This document shows, in pieces, positions 19,885 to 27,192 of a stretch of DNA of 28,286 bases. Positions within the stretch are counted from its first letter, which is position 1. Each line of letters opens with the position of its first letter. The notes under the pieces were generated by a model that saw only the letters and a list, made by a program, of their open reading frames with translations, did not search any database and was not told the origin of the DNA. The DNA comes from a virus, in IMG/VR virus record IMGVR_UViG_3300042731_006134, positions 1 to 28,286 of that record, one strand, 5' to 3'. A program made the position numbers and the translations under genes.

Positions 19885-20579
19885 TGATAATCATATTCAA
19901 GTTTCCATCCAAATCCCATTCCATCAACAGCTTCGGATATCTTATCCATCTCATGCATTGGAATGTTTTCTACAAAATAGATTTTATCGTTTAATGGTAT
20001 ATTTTCGTCAATACCACTCTTGGTTTCTATTTTGTCTATTGCACATGCATGAAATAAAACTTGAAACATATAGCCTAATTGGTTTTCTGTTGCCTTTTTA
20101 GGGAAGTATCTTGGTAATATTTCCTGTTTATGATGCTTCCTTTTCATATGACGTAAATGGACTTTAATATTATTCGATAATTCTACAATAACATTATCCA
20201 AATTTTTAGGTTCTATGAATTCAAGTGTATCAAGATTTACTCTGTTTAAAGATTGAGAATTACATTTCTTATTCTCACAATTTAATTGGAATTCAAGTAT
20301 CTCACCTTTTGTCTTTTTTCTGATTTCAAGTAATAGGAACAATCTATCATAAATATAAAGTTCCTTCACATCAAACCCATCAGACAAAACACTTGATGAT
20401 ATTAAATCATCAAGTGCCTGTTCTTGAACTACATAATTTGTTTCATTCTCATATGTGAGAAGCTTTTTGAGTTGACCTGTAACAACAGGCTTAAATTGAA
20501 CTGATTCTTTACTTCCGGGTAAATCACAACTAAAATTATATACATTAACGTGTTCCAAAAATTTAGGTCTTTCAGACAT
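19821..20579 (-). CDS. Baseplate hub assembly protein, T4 gp26-like
   Basis: 252 residues. CDLPGSKESVQFKPVVTGQL followed by an acidic helix and LYIYDRLFLLLEIRKKTKGE matches the T4 base plate family (gp26) in order. Two Cys pairs (CENKKC near 126, CTHCGSKKK near 234) may form a zinc ribbon. In T4, gp26 helps assemble the baseplate hub. A GGGGGG-A site precedes the ATG. It ends HNFFG, and a T7 run two codons before the stop permits shifting into the next frame. Confidence 0.75.
   Translation of the reverse strand: MSERPKFLEHVNVYNFSCDLPGSKESVQFKPVVTGQLKKLLTYENETNYVVQEQALDDLISSSVLSDGFDVKELYIYDRLFLLLEIRKKTKGEILEFQLNCENKKCNSQSLNRVNLDTLEFIEPKNLDNVIVELSNNIKVHLRHMKRKHHKQEILPRYFPKKATENQLGYMFQVLFHACAIDKIETKSGIDENIPLNDKIYFVENIPMHEMDKISEAVDGMGFGWKLEYDYQCTHCGSKKKTIIPIQHNFFG
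19827..19833 (-). promoter_or_regulatory. Candidate -1 frameshift site (U UUU UUU)
   Basis: In the gp26-like frame the mRNA reads AAU UUU UUU GGC UAA. A -1 slip at U-UUU-UUU gives UUU UUU UGG CUA, the frame of the following 59-residue extension, and avoids the stop. The fused product would be about 310 residues. A weak 5-bp hairpin (UUCUU/AGGAA) lies about 22 bases downstream; no strong pseudoknot is obvious. Confidence 0.6.
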
Positions 20580-20607
20580 TTTTCCCCCCTACAGCTTTAA
20601 AGTTTTA

Positions 20608-21162
20608 TTATTGATTTTGTGCTCCCCCTCTTTCTGTAAAAGTTACCTCATGATAACTATATGTATAAGTTACATCAAAAGTTGCAACTTCAGTAGATGA
20701 ATAATCCATCTGAATTTGTGATATCTCTTTAGGCCAAGCATCATGAATTGTAAATTCAAGAATCACATCACCCTCATAACCAATCATTTGAAGGGTTTGA
20801 TCCATCATATAAACATCATGAGTTGCATAAAAGTTATCTACTGGATTATGACAGAGATTAGACCACTTTTCGAATGTGCTTCTAATTTTAGCTTCCAAGT
20901 CCACATTAAATGTTATAACAAAATCTGTATATGTGTGCTTGCCCGGAAACTTCCAATCAAAACCCTGCCAATTTAATGTAACTTCTTCAAGAGCAGTGGA
21001 AGGCATCTGAGCAGTTTTAACCAAATAAATAGCATCCTCTTGTGTTAAGTCTGCTTGTAGACCAACAGGCCATTGTGGTTGATAGTAAAATAAACTACTC
21101 TTAGCACCGTCACCAAATCGGGCTTTAAAAGCTTCTATGTTAAACGATCTTACATCAGGCAT
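20608..21162 (-). CDS. Tail tube protein, T4 gp19-like
   Basis: 184 residues. The gp19 tube pattern is clear: LEEVTLNWQGFDWKFPGKHT, TDFVITFNVDLEAKIRSTFE, a YEGDVILEFTIHDAWPKEIS strand pair, then DYSSTEVATFDVTYTYSYHE. Hexamers of this protein stack inside the sheath to make the DNA channel. AGGAG precedes the ATG, and a TATAAATA lies about 20 bases upstream. It sits three genes after the sheath; in T4, 19 follows 18 directly. Confidence 0.85.
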   Translation of the reverse strand: MPDVRSFNIEAFKARFGDGAKSSLFYYQPQWPVGLQADLTQEDAIYLVKTAQMPSTALEEVTLNWQGFDWKFPGKHTYTDFVITFNVDLEAKIRSTFEKWSNLCHNPVDNFYATHDVYMMDQTLQMIGYEGDVILEFTIHDAWPKEISQIQMDYSSTEVATFDVTYTYSYHEVTFTERGGAQNQ

Positions 21163-21182
21163 TTTAATTTTCTCCTATATTA

Positions 21183-21190
21183 TATTTATA
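21183..21190 (-). promoter_or_regulatory. T4-late-like promoter box TATAAATA upstream of tube gene
   Basis: TATAAATA, the T4 late promoter consensus, lies about 20 bases before the tube gene ATG, in one of the few gaps of this module. The flanks (AAATATAAATATA) match the box before the sheath gene. In such AT-rich DNA an 8-base AT word is expected about a dozen times by chance, so location is the only real support. Confidence 0.35.
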
Positions 21191-21204
21191 TTTGTTATTA
21201 CAGG

Positions 21205-21885
21205 TTATACTTCCATTTTAAAATAATGTTTTTTTAAGTTAGTACTGAATCCAACATCAAATTTTCCACTAGGATTGTTTTTTCCTTTATTGGAATACTT
21301 CATAAACAATCTCAATGTTGCTAATTCAGAACCGAACCCAAAAAAAGCACCTTTTATATATTCAACTTCAATGTTTTCACCTGCAATTTTTTTCCATTCT
21401 CCAACTAGTTTTTTGGCTAGAGCATTACCCCTGTCTTCACCAAATTCTTCATTGGTTTTCTTTTTTGTCCATGCATCAGCATCTTTTCCTGTTTCCTTAA
21501 AGTTCTTACGGAAATCCGTTGCCTTTTCATATGACTCTTGTGTATCCATCCATTTCCAATAGAGTTTTTCTGCCATAATTTCAAGGTCTTTAAGGTCTGC
21601 CATCAGGACACCCAAATAGGACTTAGCTCCAAATGTAGGTTTACCTGTAACCTTCATTAGCTTCTTTAGAGCACTACTTACCAATGAAGACTTCTTAATA
21701 AACATTACATTCATAGCAGTATCCCATTCTTTTGACCTTCTACTATCGAATAACCCACCAATAGCTTTAGATGCTAATTCAGCTTGTTTTGAATCTAGGT
21801 TCAATGCTTCATCCATTCCTTTATTCTTTTTCTTCTTAGAATGCTTTTTTCCACACATTTCATCCAAGTATTTTTCTAACCTCAT
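21205..21885 (-). CDS. Virion-associated protein with capsid-targeting-like N-terminus
   Basis: 226 residues starting MRLEKYLDEMCGKKHSKKKK. The opening resembles those of the genes at 24978 and 25322 and the T4 capsid-targeting peptide, with an L-D-E that fits an (L/I)-x-E protease site. The rest is basic and mixed alpha/beta (KPTFGAKSYLGVLMADLKDL; EVEYIKGAFFGFGSELATLR). No family is recognised. AAGGAG precedes the ATG. Packaging in the head is inference. Confidence 0.7.
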   Translation of the reverse strand: MRLEKYLDEMCGKKHSKKKKNKGMDEALNLDSKQAELASKAIGGLFDSRRSKEWDTAMNVMFIKKSSLVSSALKKLMKVTGKPTFGAKSYLGVLMADLKDLEIMAEKLYWKWMDTQESYEKATDFRKNFKETGKDADAWTKKKTNEEFGEDRGNALAKKLVGEWKKIAGENIEVEYIKGAFFGFGSELATLRLFMKYSNKGKNNPSGKFDVGFSTNLKKHYFKMEV

Positions 21886-21919
21886 TTTAAAAATCTCCTT
21901 CTAGAAAAATTTTCTTATT

Positions 21920-22390
21920 TTATGGTCTTCTATCGTCATCATCTCTATATGGAGATGTGGTTGCAGGGTCTTCAAGAATACCAAAAACTCTACGATAACC
22001 TGCCGCTTGAGTACTATCAGTTACATACCAAGCAACTTTATGTCTGATAGCAGGTGCTTTTGTATTAGGTTTTGTCTCTCTATTGACCCAAGTTCCACCA
22101 CCCGGAGTAGTATTAGCATAACCATTTACTTTGTTAGCTTGTGTGCCACCCGGATTAGCACTAATCTTATTTCTATTAATAGTAGGTGTAAGAGTCCTTG
22201 ATTTTTGTCTTTGACTACCTTTTTTATAGGTATTTTCATCCGTATTATTAGCTCTTGAATTTCCCATTCTACCATCTTGAAAAATTTTAGTTTCATTTAA
22301 TAACCATGCATCTCCATCTGATGCATTAGCCGCTAATGCTGCTGCTACTGTATCATAATTTGTTAATGCTGCAAATGTCGCATAATTCAT
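21920..22390 (-). CDS. Unknown probable structural protein after the sheath
   Basis: 156 residues starting MNYATFAALTNYDTVAAALA. Composition is Ala, Thr, Asn and Gly-rich with few hydrophobic cores (ISANPGGTQANKVNGYANTT), ending in an acidic-basic DDDDRRP. No family is recognised; a decoration, fibre-like or minor tail role would fit. Its ribosome site is identical over 17 bases to that of the sheath gene (AGGGGGAAATTATTATG), suggesting high expression. Confidence 0.65.
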   Translation of the reverse strand: MNYATFAALTNYDTVAAALAANASDGDAWLLNETKIFQDGRMGNSRANNTDENTYKKGSQRQKSRTLTPTINRNKISANPGGTQANKVNGYANTTPGGGTWVNRETKPNTKAPAIRHKVAWYVTDSTQAAGYRRVFGILEDPATTSPYRDDDDRRP

Positions 22391-22417
22391 AATAATTTCC
22401 CCCTTTAATTTTTCCTT

Positions 22418-22441
22418 AAAAGGGGGGAGTTAATCCCCCCC
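22418..22441 (-). terminator. Rho-independent terminator-like hairpin after the sheath gene
   Basis: On the minus strand, GGGGGGA-TTAAC-TCCCCCC forms a 7-bp stem, six of them GC, followed by TTTT. It is 14 bases after the sheath stop and just before the next gene. Four T residues make it moderate; it may stop part of the transcripts and so set sheath level above that of later genes. Confidence 0.7.
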
Positions 22442-22454
22442 ATTGTACTAATTT

Positions 22455-24281
22455 TTACGGAGTAGTTGCTGCAACTAATTCCGTAAAACTTGCTCCTGTT
22501 TTTGTAGCAATCAAGTTTAGAACTATAAATTCTGCTGCTCTAGTAGGCTTAATATAAATATCAACCCATAACTCATTTCTATCTATTCTTTCAGGTGTGT
22601 TATTTCTATCATCACATACAATTAAATAATCAAAAACACCCCTTCTTGCTACAACATCTCTTAAAAATGGGTCTATCATATTTATGATTGCTAATCTTGT
22701 AAATGTATCGTTTGGTTCAAACAAAAAGTATTTCAATGCTGTACTAATTGCTTTACCAATTATAATAAAAAGTCTTCTAACATTAATTCTATTGAATGCT
22801 GAAGTCTTATCAAGCATGTTCTTTTGGCCCCAAACAACCTTTCCTTGACCTGGAAAGCTTACTATTGGATTCATTCCATTCTTATATAAGATATCCCTTT
22901 CACCCTTAGTTGGATTCCAAGCTAACTTTCTAACATTATTTAAAATACCTCTATTTAACCCCGCAGGAGCAAACCAAGCTTCCGCAACATTGTCTGTATT
23001 GGCATAAATACCTGCTACATGTCCTGAAGATGGTATCCATCTATGTTTCGCATTCCATTTATCATATACATTCAGCCAATTAGTATATGTTGCAATATAA
23101 CTTGAATTCTCATTTAGATTATATGTACCATGTAAACCTAATCTATAATCTCTACAATCTGTAGCTTCATTACTTCTATTATTAATAACTAATGAACTAG
23201 GTACATCAAGAACTGCAACTGCATCTGCTCTACCTTCACATATACTCTTTAGTGATTGTTTAACTGTAGTTGATTTTCCAGAATCAATAAAAATATTAAC
23301 ATCAATTGTTTCAGCATCACTATAAAGTTCATATGCTTCAATTACATCAGCATCGGTTATACTATCTCCTTGACTTCGAACTCCACCACCAAGATTATCA
23401 TATCCATCCATATATTTGTTTTTAAAGCTTTTATTTTTAAAGCTTGCTGCAACTGAACATCTAATATAATTTGAGTTATTATTAATCCAATTTTCAATGA
23501 ATATATTAGCACCTGTATCATCTATTTCTGTTGGGTCTGAACTTACAAGATGAGTTTCGACTACTTGATAAGGTATTGGATTATTTGTTACGTTTTGTTG
23601 TTTTGCTGCTCTAATAACTATTAATAATTGTTGATCATCTGAAAATGCAACATCTACTTGTTCATCAAGATCATCATATAGCTCTGATGATATACCTATA
23701 GCACTTGCAGCTAATTGTCCTTGTCTTACTTTAGTATAAGTTTCTCTACCAACAATTCCCACTTGCACGTAATTTCCCCATTCCCCTCTACTTTTAGCTA
23801 TAATAGCTAATTCTGAACCATTATCGGGTCTTCCTGCATCAAAAACTGTTGATTCTTCACCAAACTCATCAGGGTCTTGTGAACTCAAATCAGATAGTTG
23901 ATAACCATTACCTGATGTATATTGAGTTAAAGAACTTCCTGATGTTACTGTTCCATATGCACCCGAAAATGTAGCACTTGGAGCTAAAACTCTTGTACAA
24001 TACAAATTTTGACCATATTGTAGAAAACCTGCTGCTGCCATTATATCCTCATAGGATTGTCCTCTTGTTGAAAAATTAGAGGTAGCTGTTCCTAAAGCTT
24101 CTTCAGGTCTACCAAAAAGTTCAATTAATTCATCAATATTATTGACTAATTGTTCCTTTAATTCAGGCCCCTTCCAAGTATCTCTTAAAACAATTACACC
24201 AATTGAGGTAGCAACTGCTGGAATAGTTGTAGTTAAGTCAATTTCGTTTACATCTACCAAAGGTGATAAATACATAGTCAT
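22455..24281 (-). CDS. Tail sheath protein, T4 gp18-like
   Basis: 608 residues. The start (LSPLVDVNEIDLTTTIPAVA, then TSIGVIVLRDTWKGP) is the sheath N-terminal arm. The C-terminal domain (NRINVRRLFIIIGKAISTAL, FEPNDTFTRLAIINMIDPFL, VDIYIKPTRAAEFIVLNLIA) is the most conserved part of contractile sheaths. The centre is the variable insertion. Rings of this protein contract to drive the tube into the host. AGGGGGAAATTATT precedes the ATG, and a hairpin and TATAAATA lie in the 86-base leader. Confidence 0.95.
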   Translation of the reverse strand: MTMYLSPLVDVNEIDLTTTIPAVATSIGVIVLRDTWKGPELKEQLVNNIDELIELFGRPEEALGTATSNFSTRGQSYEDIMAAAGFLQYGQNLYCTRVLAPSATFSGAYGTVTSGSSLTQYTSGNGYQLSDLSSQDPDEFGEESTVFDAGRPDNGSELAIIAKSRGEWGNYVQVGIVGRETYTKVRQGQLAASAIGISSELYDDLDEQVDVAFSDDQQLLIVIRAAKQQNVTNNPIPYQVVETHLVSSDPTEIDDTGANIFIENWINNNSNYIRCSVAASFKNKSFKNKYMDGYDNLGGGVRSQGDSITDADVIEAYELYSDAETIDVNIFIDSGKSTTVKQSLKSICEGRADAVAVLDVPSSLVINNRSNEATDCRDYRLGLHGTYNLNENSSYIATYTNWLNVYDKWNAKHRWIPSSGHVAGIYANTDNVAEAWFAPAGLNRGILNNVRKLAWNPTKGERDILYKNGMNPIVSFPGQGKVVWGQKNMLDKTSAFNRINVRRLFIIIGKAISTALKYFLFEPNDTFTRLAIINMIDPFLRDVVARRGVFDYLIVCDDRNNTPERIDRNELWVDIYIKPTRAAEFIVLNLIATKTGASFTELVAATTP

Positions 24282-24303
24282 AATAATTTCCCCCTATTTT
24301 TTC

Positions 24304-24319
24304 AGATTATTAAATCTGA
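24304..24319. repeat. Small inverted repeat in the sheath leader
   Basis: CAGATTATTAAATCTG, a 6-bp stem with 4-base loop, lies 22 bases before the sheath ATG. It is not followed by a T-run on the minus strand, so it is not a terminator. A leader hairpin protecting the mRNA 5' end is possible. Confidence 0.4.
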
Positions 24320-24335
24320 GCTTCCTTTTCATATA

Positions 24336-24343
24336 TATTTATA
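24336..24343 (-). promoter_or_regulatory. T4-late-like promoter box TATAAATA upstream of sheath gene
   Basis: TATAAATA occurs 55 bases before the sheath ATG in an 86-base gap, preceded by an A-run. It matches the T4 late promoter box and shares flanking bases with the one before the tube gene. Chance occurrence in AT-rich DNA is the main objection. Confidence 0.35.
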
Positions 24344-24367
24344 TTTTTTTGAAAAAATATTCATTTT

Positions 24368-24967
24368 TTATAGTCCACCACCTGAAGTTGATTCACTTGA
24401 TGAACTTGAAGATGAACTAAATCCAAATATTGGATTATCTGTCCATCCTGTTTTTCTTACTTGAAAGTAATCATACTGAAAATTAACCATACTTTCTAAT
24501 ACAACATCTCCCTCTCTTTGTGAAAATGAGACTTCACCTATCATACTAGGCCAAATATCGACAAATTGAATTTCTAAAACAGAATTTGCAAAATTATCTG
24601 TAACAATCATTGCAGCATCAACACCATAATTCTTCTGTTCTTCTGCTATCTTATCTTTATTATTATTGATATAACTCATCCATTCGAACAGAAGTTTCCA
24701 ATTTTCTAATCTTGAGTCTACAACAAAACTCACTAACCAAACATCGAACTCCATTGGTATAAGTCCACGTCTTGTTTTATTCCCCTGCCAATGTAAATCC
24801 TCTGTTGCCATTGATACAGAAGGCAAAATAGCAGAAAAAATATTCATAATGAATGGATTATTGGCACTTATTGATGTTTCTGTTGGTATTAATGGAAAGA
24901 TCAACCTATAATTAGTAGGAGTTGCCTTATCCATATTCTGTAAATTAGATGAATTACATGTAATCAT
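24368..24967 (-). CDS. Second tail-tube-fold protein
   Basis: 199 residues. DKATPTNYRLIFPLIPTE (13-30), a mid-part FDVWLVSFVVDSRLENWKLL, then VLEIQFVDIWPSMIGEVSFS and MVNFQYDYFQV follow the tube-protein fold seen in the gene at 20608. A Ser run and Gly end (SSSSSSSSESTSGGGL) follow. It may be the main tube, or a tube-like terminator or initiator at one end; sequence does not settle which. AAGGA lies 7 bases before the ATG. Confidence 0.7.
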   Translation of the reverse strand: MITCNSSNLQNMDKATPTNYRLIFPLIPTETSISANNPFIMNIFSAILPSVSMATEDLHWQGNKTRRGLIPMEFDVWLVSFVVDSRLENWKLLFEWMSYINNNKDKIAEEQKNYGVDAAMIVTDNFANSVLEIQFVDIWPSMIGEVSFSQREGDVVLESMVNFQYDYFQVRKTGWTDNPIFGFSSSSSSSSESTSGGGL

Positions 24968-24977
24968 AAATTATTCC

Positions 24978-25319
24978 TTAAAAAATCATTTCATCATCAA
25001 GAAAAACATTGTTAATCTGTTGAGTTAATTGAGGATATTTTTTTATTAATGTTGATAATGGTGGTTGATTAGCCAAAAACAACCCTTTACATGCTCCGAA
25101 AAATGCCTTGACTGCTTCCTCACCCTTTAGGTTCATGCTAGGTTTCAGTCTTTGTTGAACTTCCCCTATGGACTGTATAACCTGTTTCACTATTGGAGCA
25201 GTATTAGGTAGTTTAGAAACTTTCTTCATTGCCGCTTTATCTAATGATTTAAAAAGTTTCTGTACAGTTTCCTTGTTCATATCCTTTTGTTCGATAATTA
25301 AATATTGTTTAAATCTCAT
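24978..25319 (-). CDS. Small virion protein candidate with capsid-targeting-like N-terminus
   Basis: 113 residues starting MRFKQYLIIEQKDMNKE. Its first residues match those of the J-domain protein next door, and I-I-E at 8-10 fits an (L/I)-x-E prohead protease site. The rest is helical and basic; the end (NNVFLDDEMIF) resembles a shortened copy of the acidic tail in the left-hand region. GGGGATATAATT precedes the ATG. Packaging is inference; function is unknown. Confidence 0.7.
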   Translation of the reverse strand: MRFKQYLIIEQKDMNKETVQKLFKSLDKAAMKKVSKLPNTAPIVKQVIQSIGEVQQRLKPSMNLKGEEAVKAFFGACKGLFLANQPPLSTLIKKYPQLTQQINNVFLDDEMIF

Positions 25320-25321
25320 AA

Positions 25322-26377
25322 TTATATCCCCTTTGATTTTTTATATGCTTCATATGCATACTTTAATAAATCACTTGCCTTTTTTATTTTAGCATCTCCT
25401 TTCACTTTCATTGTTTCTTTTTGAACTTTTTCAAACATTTTAGCTGTTTCTTCTTCTTCCAAAAAAGTAACAAATCTAGGTTGTCCAACTCTACCATGTT
25501 TTTCCTGATATATTCCATTAATACTCCATGCTCCTTGTTTCATAAAGACACTTCTAAATATTGTTAAAGTATAATCTTCACCTAGTGGTATTCTTGCCCA
25601 TTCTCCATCCCAACTTGCACCAAGTTTTTTAGTTAAAAAAGTAACCATATCTCTTTTTTGAAATTTACGATTGCTTGTTTTACCACTAAATATATCTTTC
25701 ATCTTTTTTCTTGGAAAAACTTCTTCAGGTTTTCTAAAGAATGAATGATCTCTTGTGAATTTCCAATCTCTTTGAGACATTTTTTGTTTTTTATTCATAT
25801 GAAATCCATGAGCTTCAGTATATACTTGATATTGCATTTCACCATAACCTAATTCATTTTTAGGCCAAACAATATCATGTAAACTAGCATGAACCTTAAA
25901 TGTAAATACAGTATTTCTATCTTTTGTAAAAAATTCGGCATCAAAACCTGCATATGATGGATTTCTTTCTCTTTCATATGGATATACTTTTTTAATCTCA
26001 TATGAGAAATCATATCCACTTAATTCCTTAAAATATGCTTGAAATATTTCTGGTTTAAAATTACTCAATAAAGCAGTTTTAATTTGTGCTCCTGCCATTT
26101 TATACTTTTCTGCTGTTTCAGCCCATTTTTCCCTTCGTGTTTGTGATTTGATTTCTGAATCACTCGCTTTTGATAAAGTTGCAAATGCATCATTAACATC
26201 TTGCATTATCTGTAAACTTCCACCTTTATCAGGATGATGTTTAATAGCTAGATTTCTATATTTCTTCTTAATTAAATCTTTATCACTAAGTTCATCCTGA
26301 TTAATGCCGAAAACTTTCATAGCATCAGGAATGGACATTTCATTTATGCTTTCTTCTAAGTATTTTTTAAATCTCAT
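25322..26377 (-). CDS. J-domain (DnaJ-like) protein with capsid-targeting-like N-terminus
   Basis: 351 residues. A J-domain spans about 17-70 with the essential H48-P49-D50 (KHHPDKGG), which triggers ATP hydrolysis by Hsp70/DnaK partners. There is no Gly/Phe region or CxxCxGxG zinc domain, so it is a type III J-protein. The rest (about 75-351) is unrecognised, beta-rich then helical. The first nine residues, MRFKKYLEE, precede the J-domain and resemble a T4-type capsid-targeting peptide. AGGAG precedes the ATG. A role as assembly co-chaperone is the simpler reading; ejection into the host is the bolder one. Confidence 0.85.
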   Translation of the reverse strand: MRFKKYLEESINEMSIPDAMKVFGINQDELSDKDLIKKKYRNLAIKHHPDKGGSLQIMQDVNDAFATLSKASDSEIKSQTRREKWAETAEKYKMAGAQIKTALLSNFKPEIFQAYFKELSGYDFSYEIKKVYPYERERNPSYAGFDAEFFTKDRNTVFTFKVHASLHDIVWPKNELGYGEMQYQVYTEAHGFHMNKKQKMSQRDWKFTRDHSFFRKPEEVFPRKKMKDIFSGKTSNRKFQKRDMVTFLTKKLGASWDGEWARIPLGEDYTLTIFRSVFMKQGAWSINGIYQEKHGRVGQPRFVTFLEEEETAKMFEKVQKETMKVKGDAKIKKASDLLKYAYEAYKKSKGI

Positions 26378-26413
26378 ATTTTATCTCCTAACTGAAGATT
26401 AGCTTGACCCACT

Positions 26414-27181
26414 TCATGGTTCAAATAGATTATATGTAACAAGAAGTTCACCATCTTCAACCCTTCCTTTGATTTCATATGTTAACCCACCTGAAGCACC
26501 TGATGAAAAGGTACTATTCGTATCAGTAATATAATTTAAAAATGAAGCTTGATCTGGAAAATAGCTTCCATAAATCTTTTTAATAAGCCCTGTATCTGTT
26601 GTTGGTTTAAAAAACCATGTCTGTACTTCAAAATCTAATGTATAATTTATAACTCTATACTCAAGGTCTGCCATTTCATGACTGACTTCAGGAGTTGCAG
26701 ACCTAAAAACAATCTTAGTATCAAATGCTGTATTTAATTCGGCTATCGTAATTCTTACAAATATATGTGGACAAAAAAATGGTAAAATTTGTTCCATTAT
26801 TTGGTCAATATCTACCATATGTAATGCCCAAATATTCATTGTAAAAGTTAGGTTATAAGGACATGGATGTAGATATTTTTCATATGTTGCATTATCAAAA
26901 TTACAGCTTGCCGCAAAACCATATGCAGAATTAACTTTTCTATCTGTTGCAAAGTCTATAGAACTAATATATGCTGTTATCATCGGCAAGACTTCATCAT
27001 CTTTTCTTTCATTTAACCAATAATACATCTTTTCTTTGATAGAATGTTTAATAGGTACTTCAATATACCTGTCAATGGTCTTCCCATCATCGGCATACCT
27101 AGCTATTTTTATATCATTGAATGCATCGAAAAACTGTACAATAGTTTTTCTGAATACATTAAAAAAGAAATATTCTCTCAT
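26414..27181 (-). CDS. Tail sheath stabiliser/completion protein, T4 gp15-like
   Basis: 255 residues. The order MREYFFFNVFRKTIVQFFDA, then EVPIKHSIKEKMYYWL, then CPYNLTFTMNIWALHMVDID, QIMEQILPFFCPHIFVRI and LDFEVQTWFFKP matches T4 gp15 along most of its length, with a C-terminal extension of about 50 residues. In T4 this hexameric ring caps the sheath and tube at the head-proximal end. AAAGGATATATAA precedes the ATG. Its place upstream of the sheath gene fits. Confidence 0.85.
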   Translation of the reverse strand: MREYFFFNVFRKTIVQFFDAFNDIKIARYADDGKTIDRYIEVPIKHSIKEKMYYWLNERKDDEVLPMITAYISSIDFATDRKVNSAYGFAASCNFDNATYEKYLHPCPYNLTFTMNIWALHMVDIDQIMEQILPFFCPHIFVRITIAELNTAFDTKIVFRSATPEVSHEMADLEYRVINYTLDFEVQTWFFKPTTDTGLIKKIYGSYFPDQASFLNYITDTNSTFSSGASGGLTYEIKGRVEDGELLVTYNLFEP

Positions 27182-27192
27182 TTATATATCCT

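Noticed and set aside
22551-22558. TATAAATA on the plus strand
   Set aside because: Inside the sheath gene and on the wrong strand; an expected chance match in AT-rich DNA.
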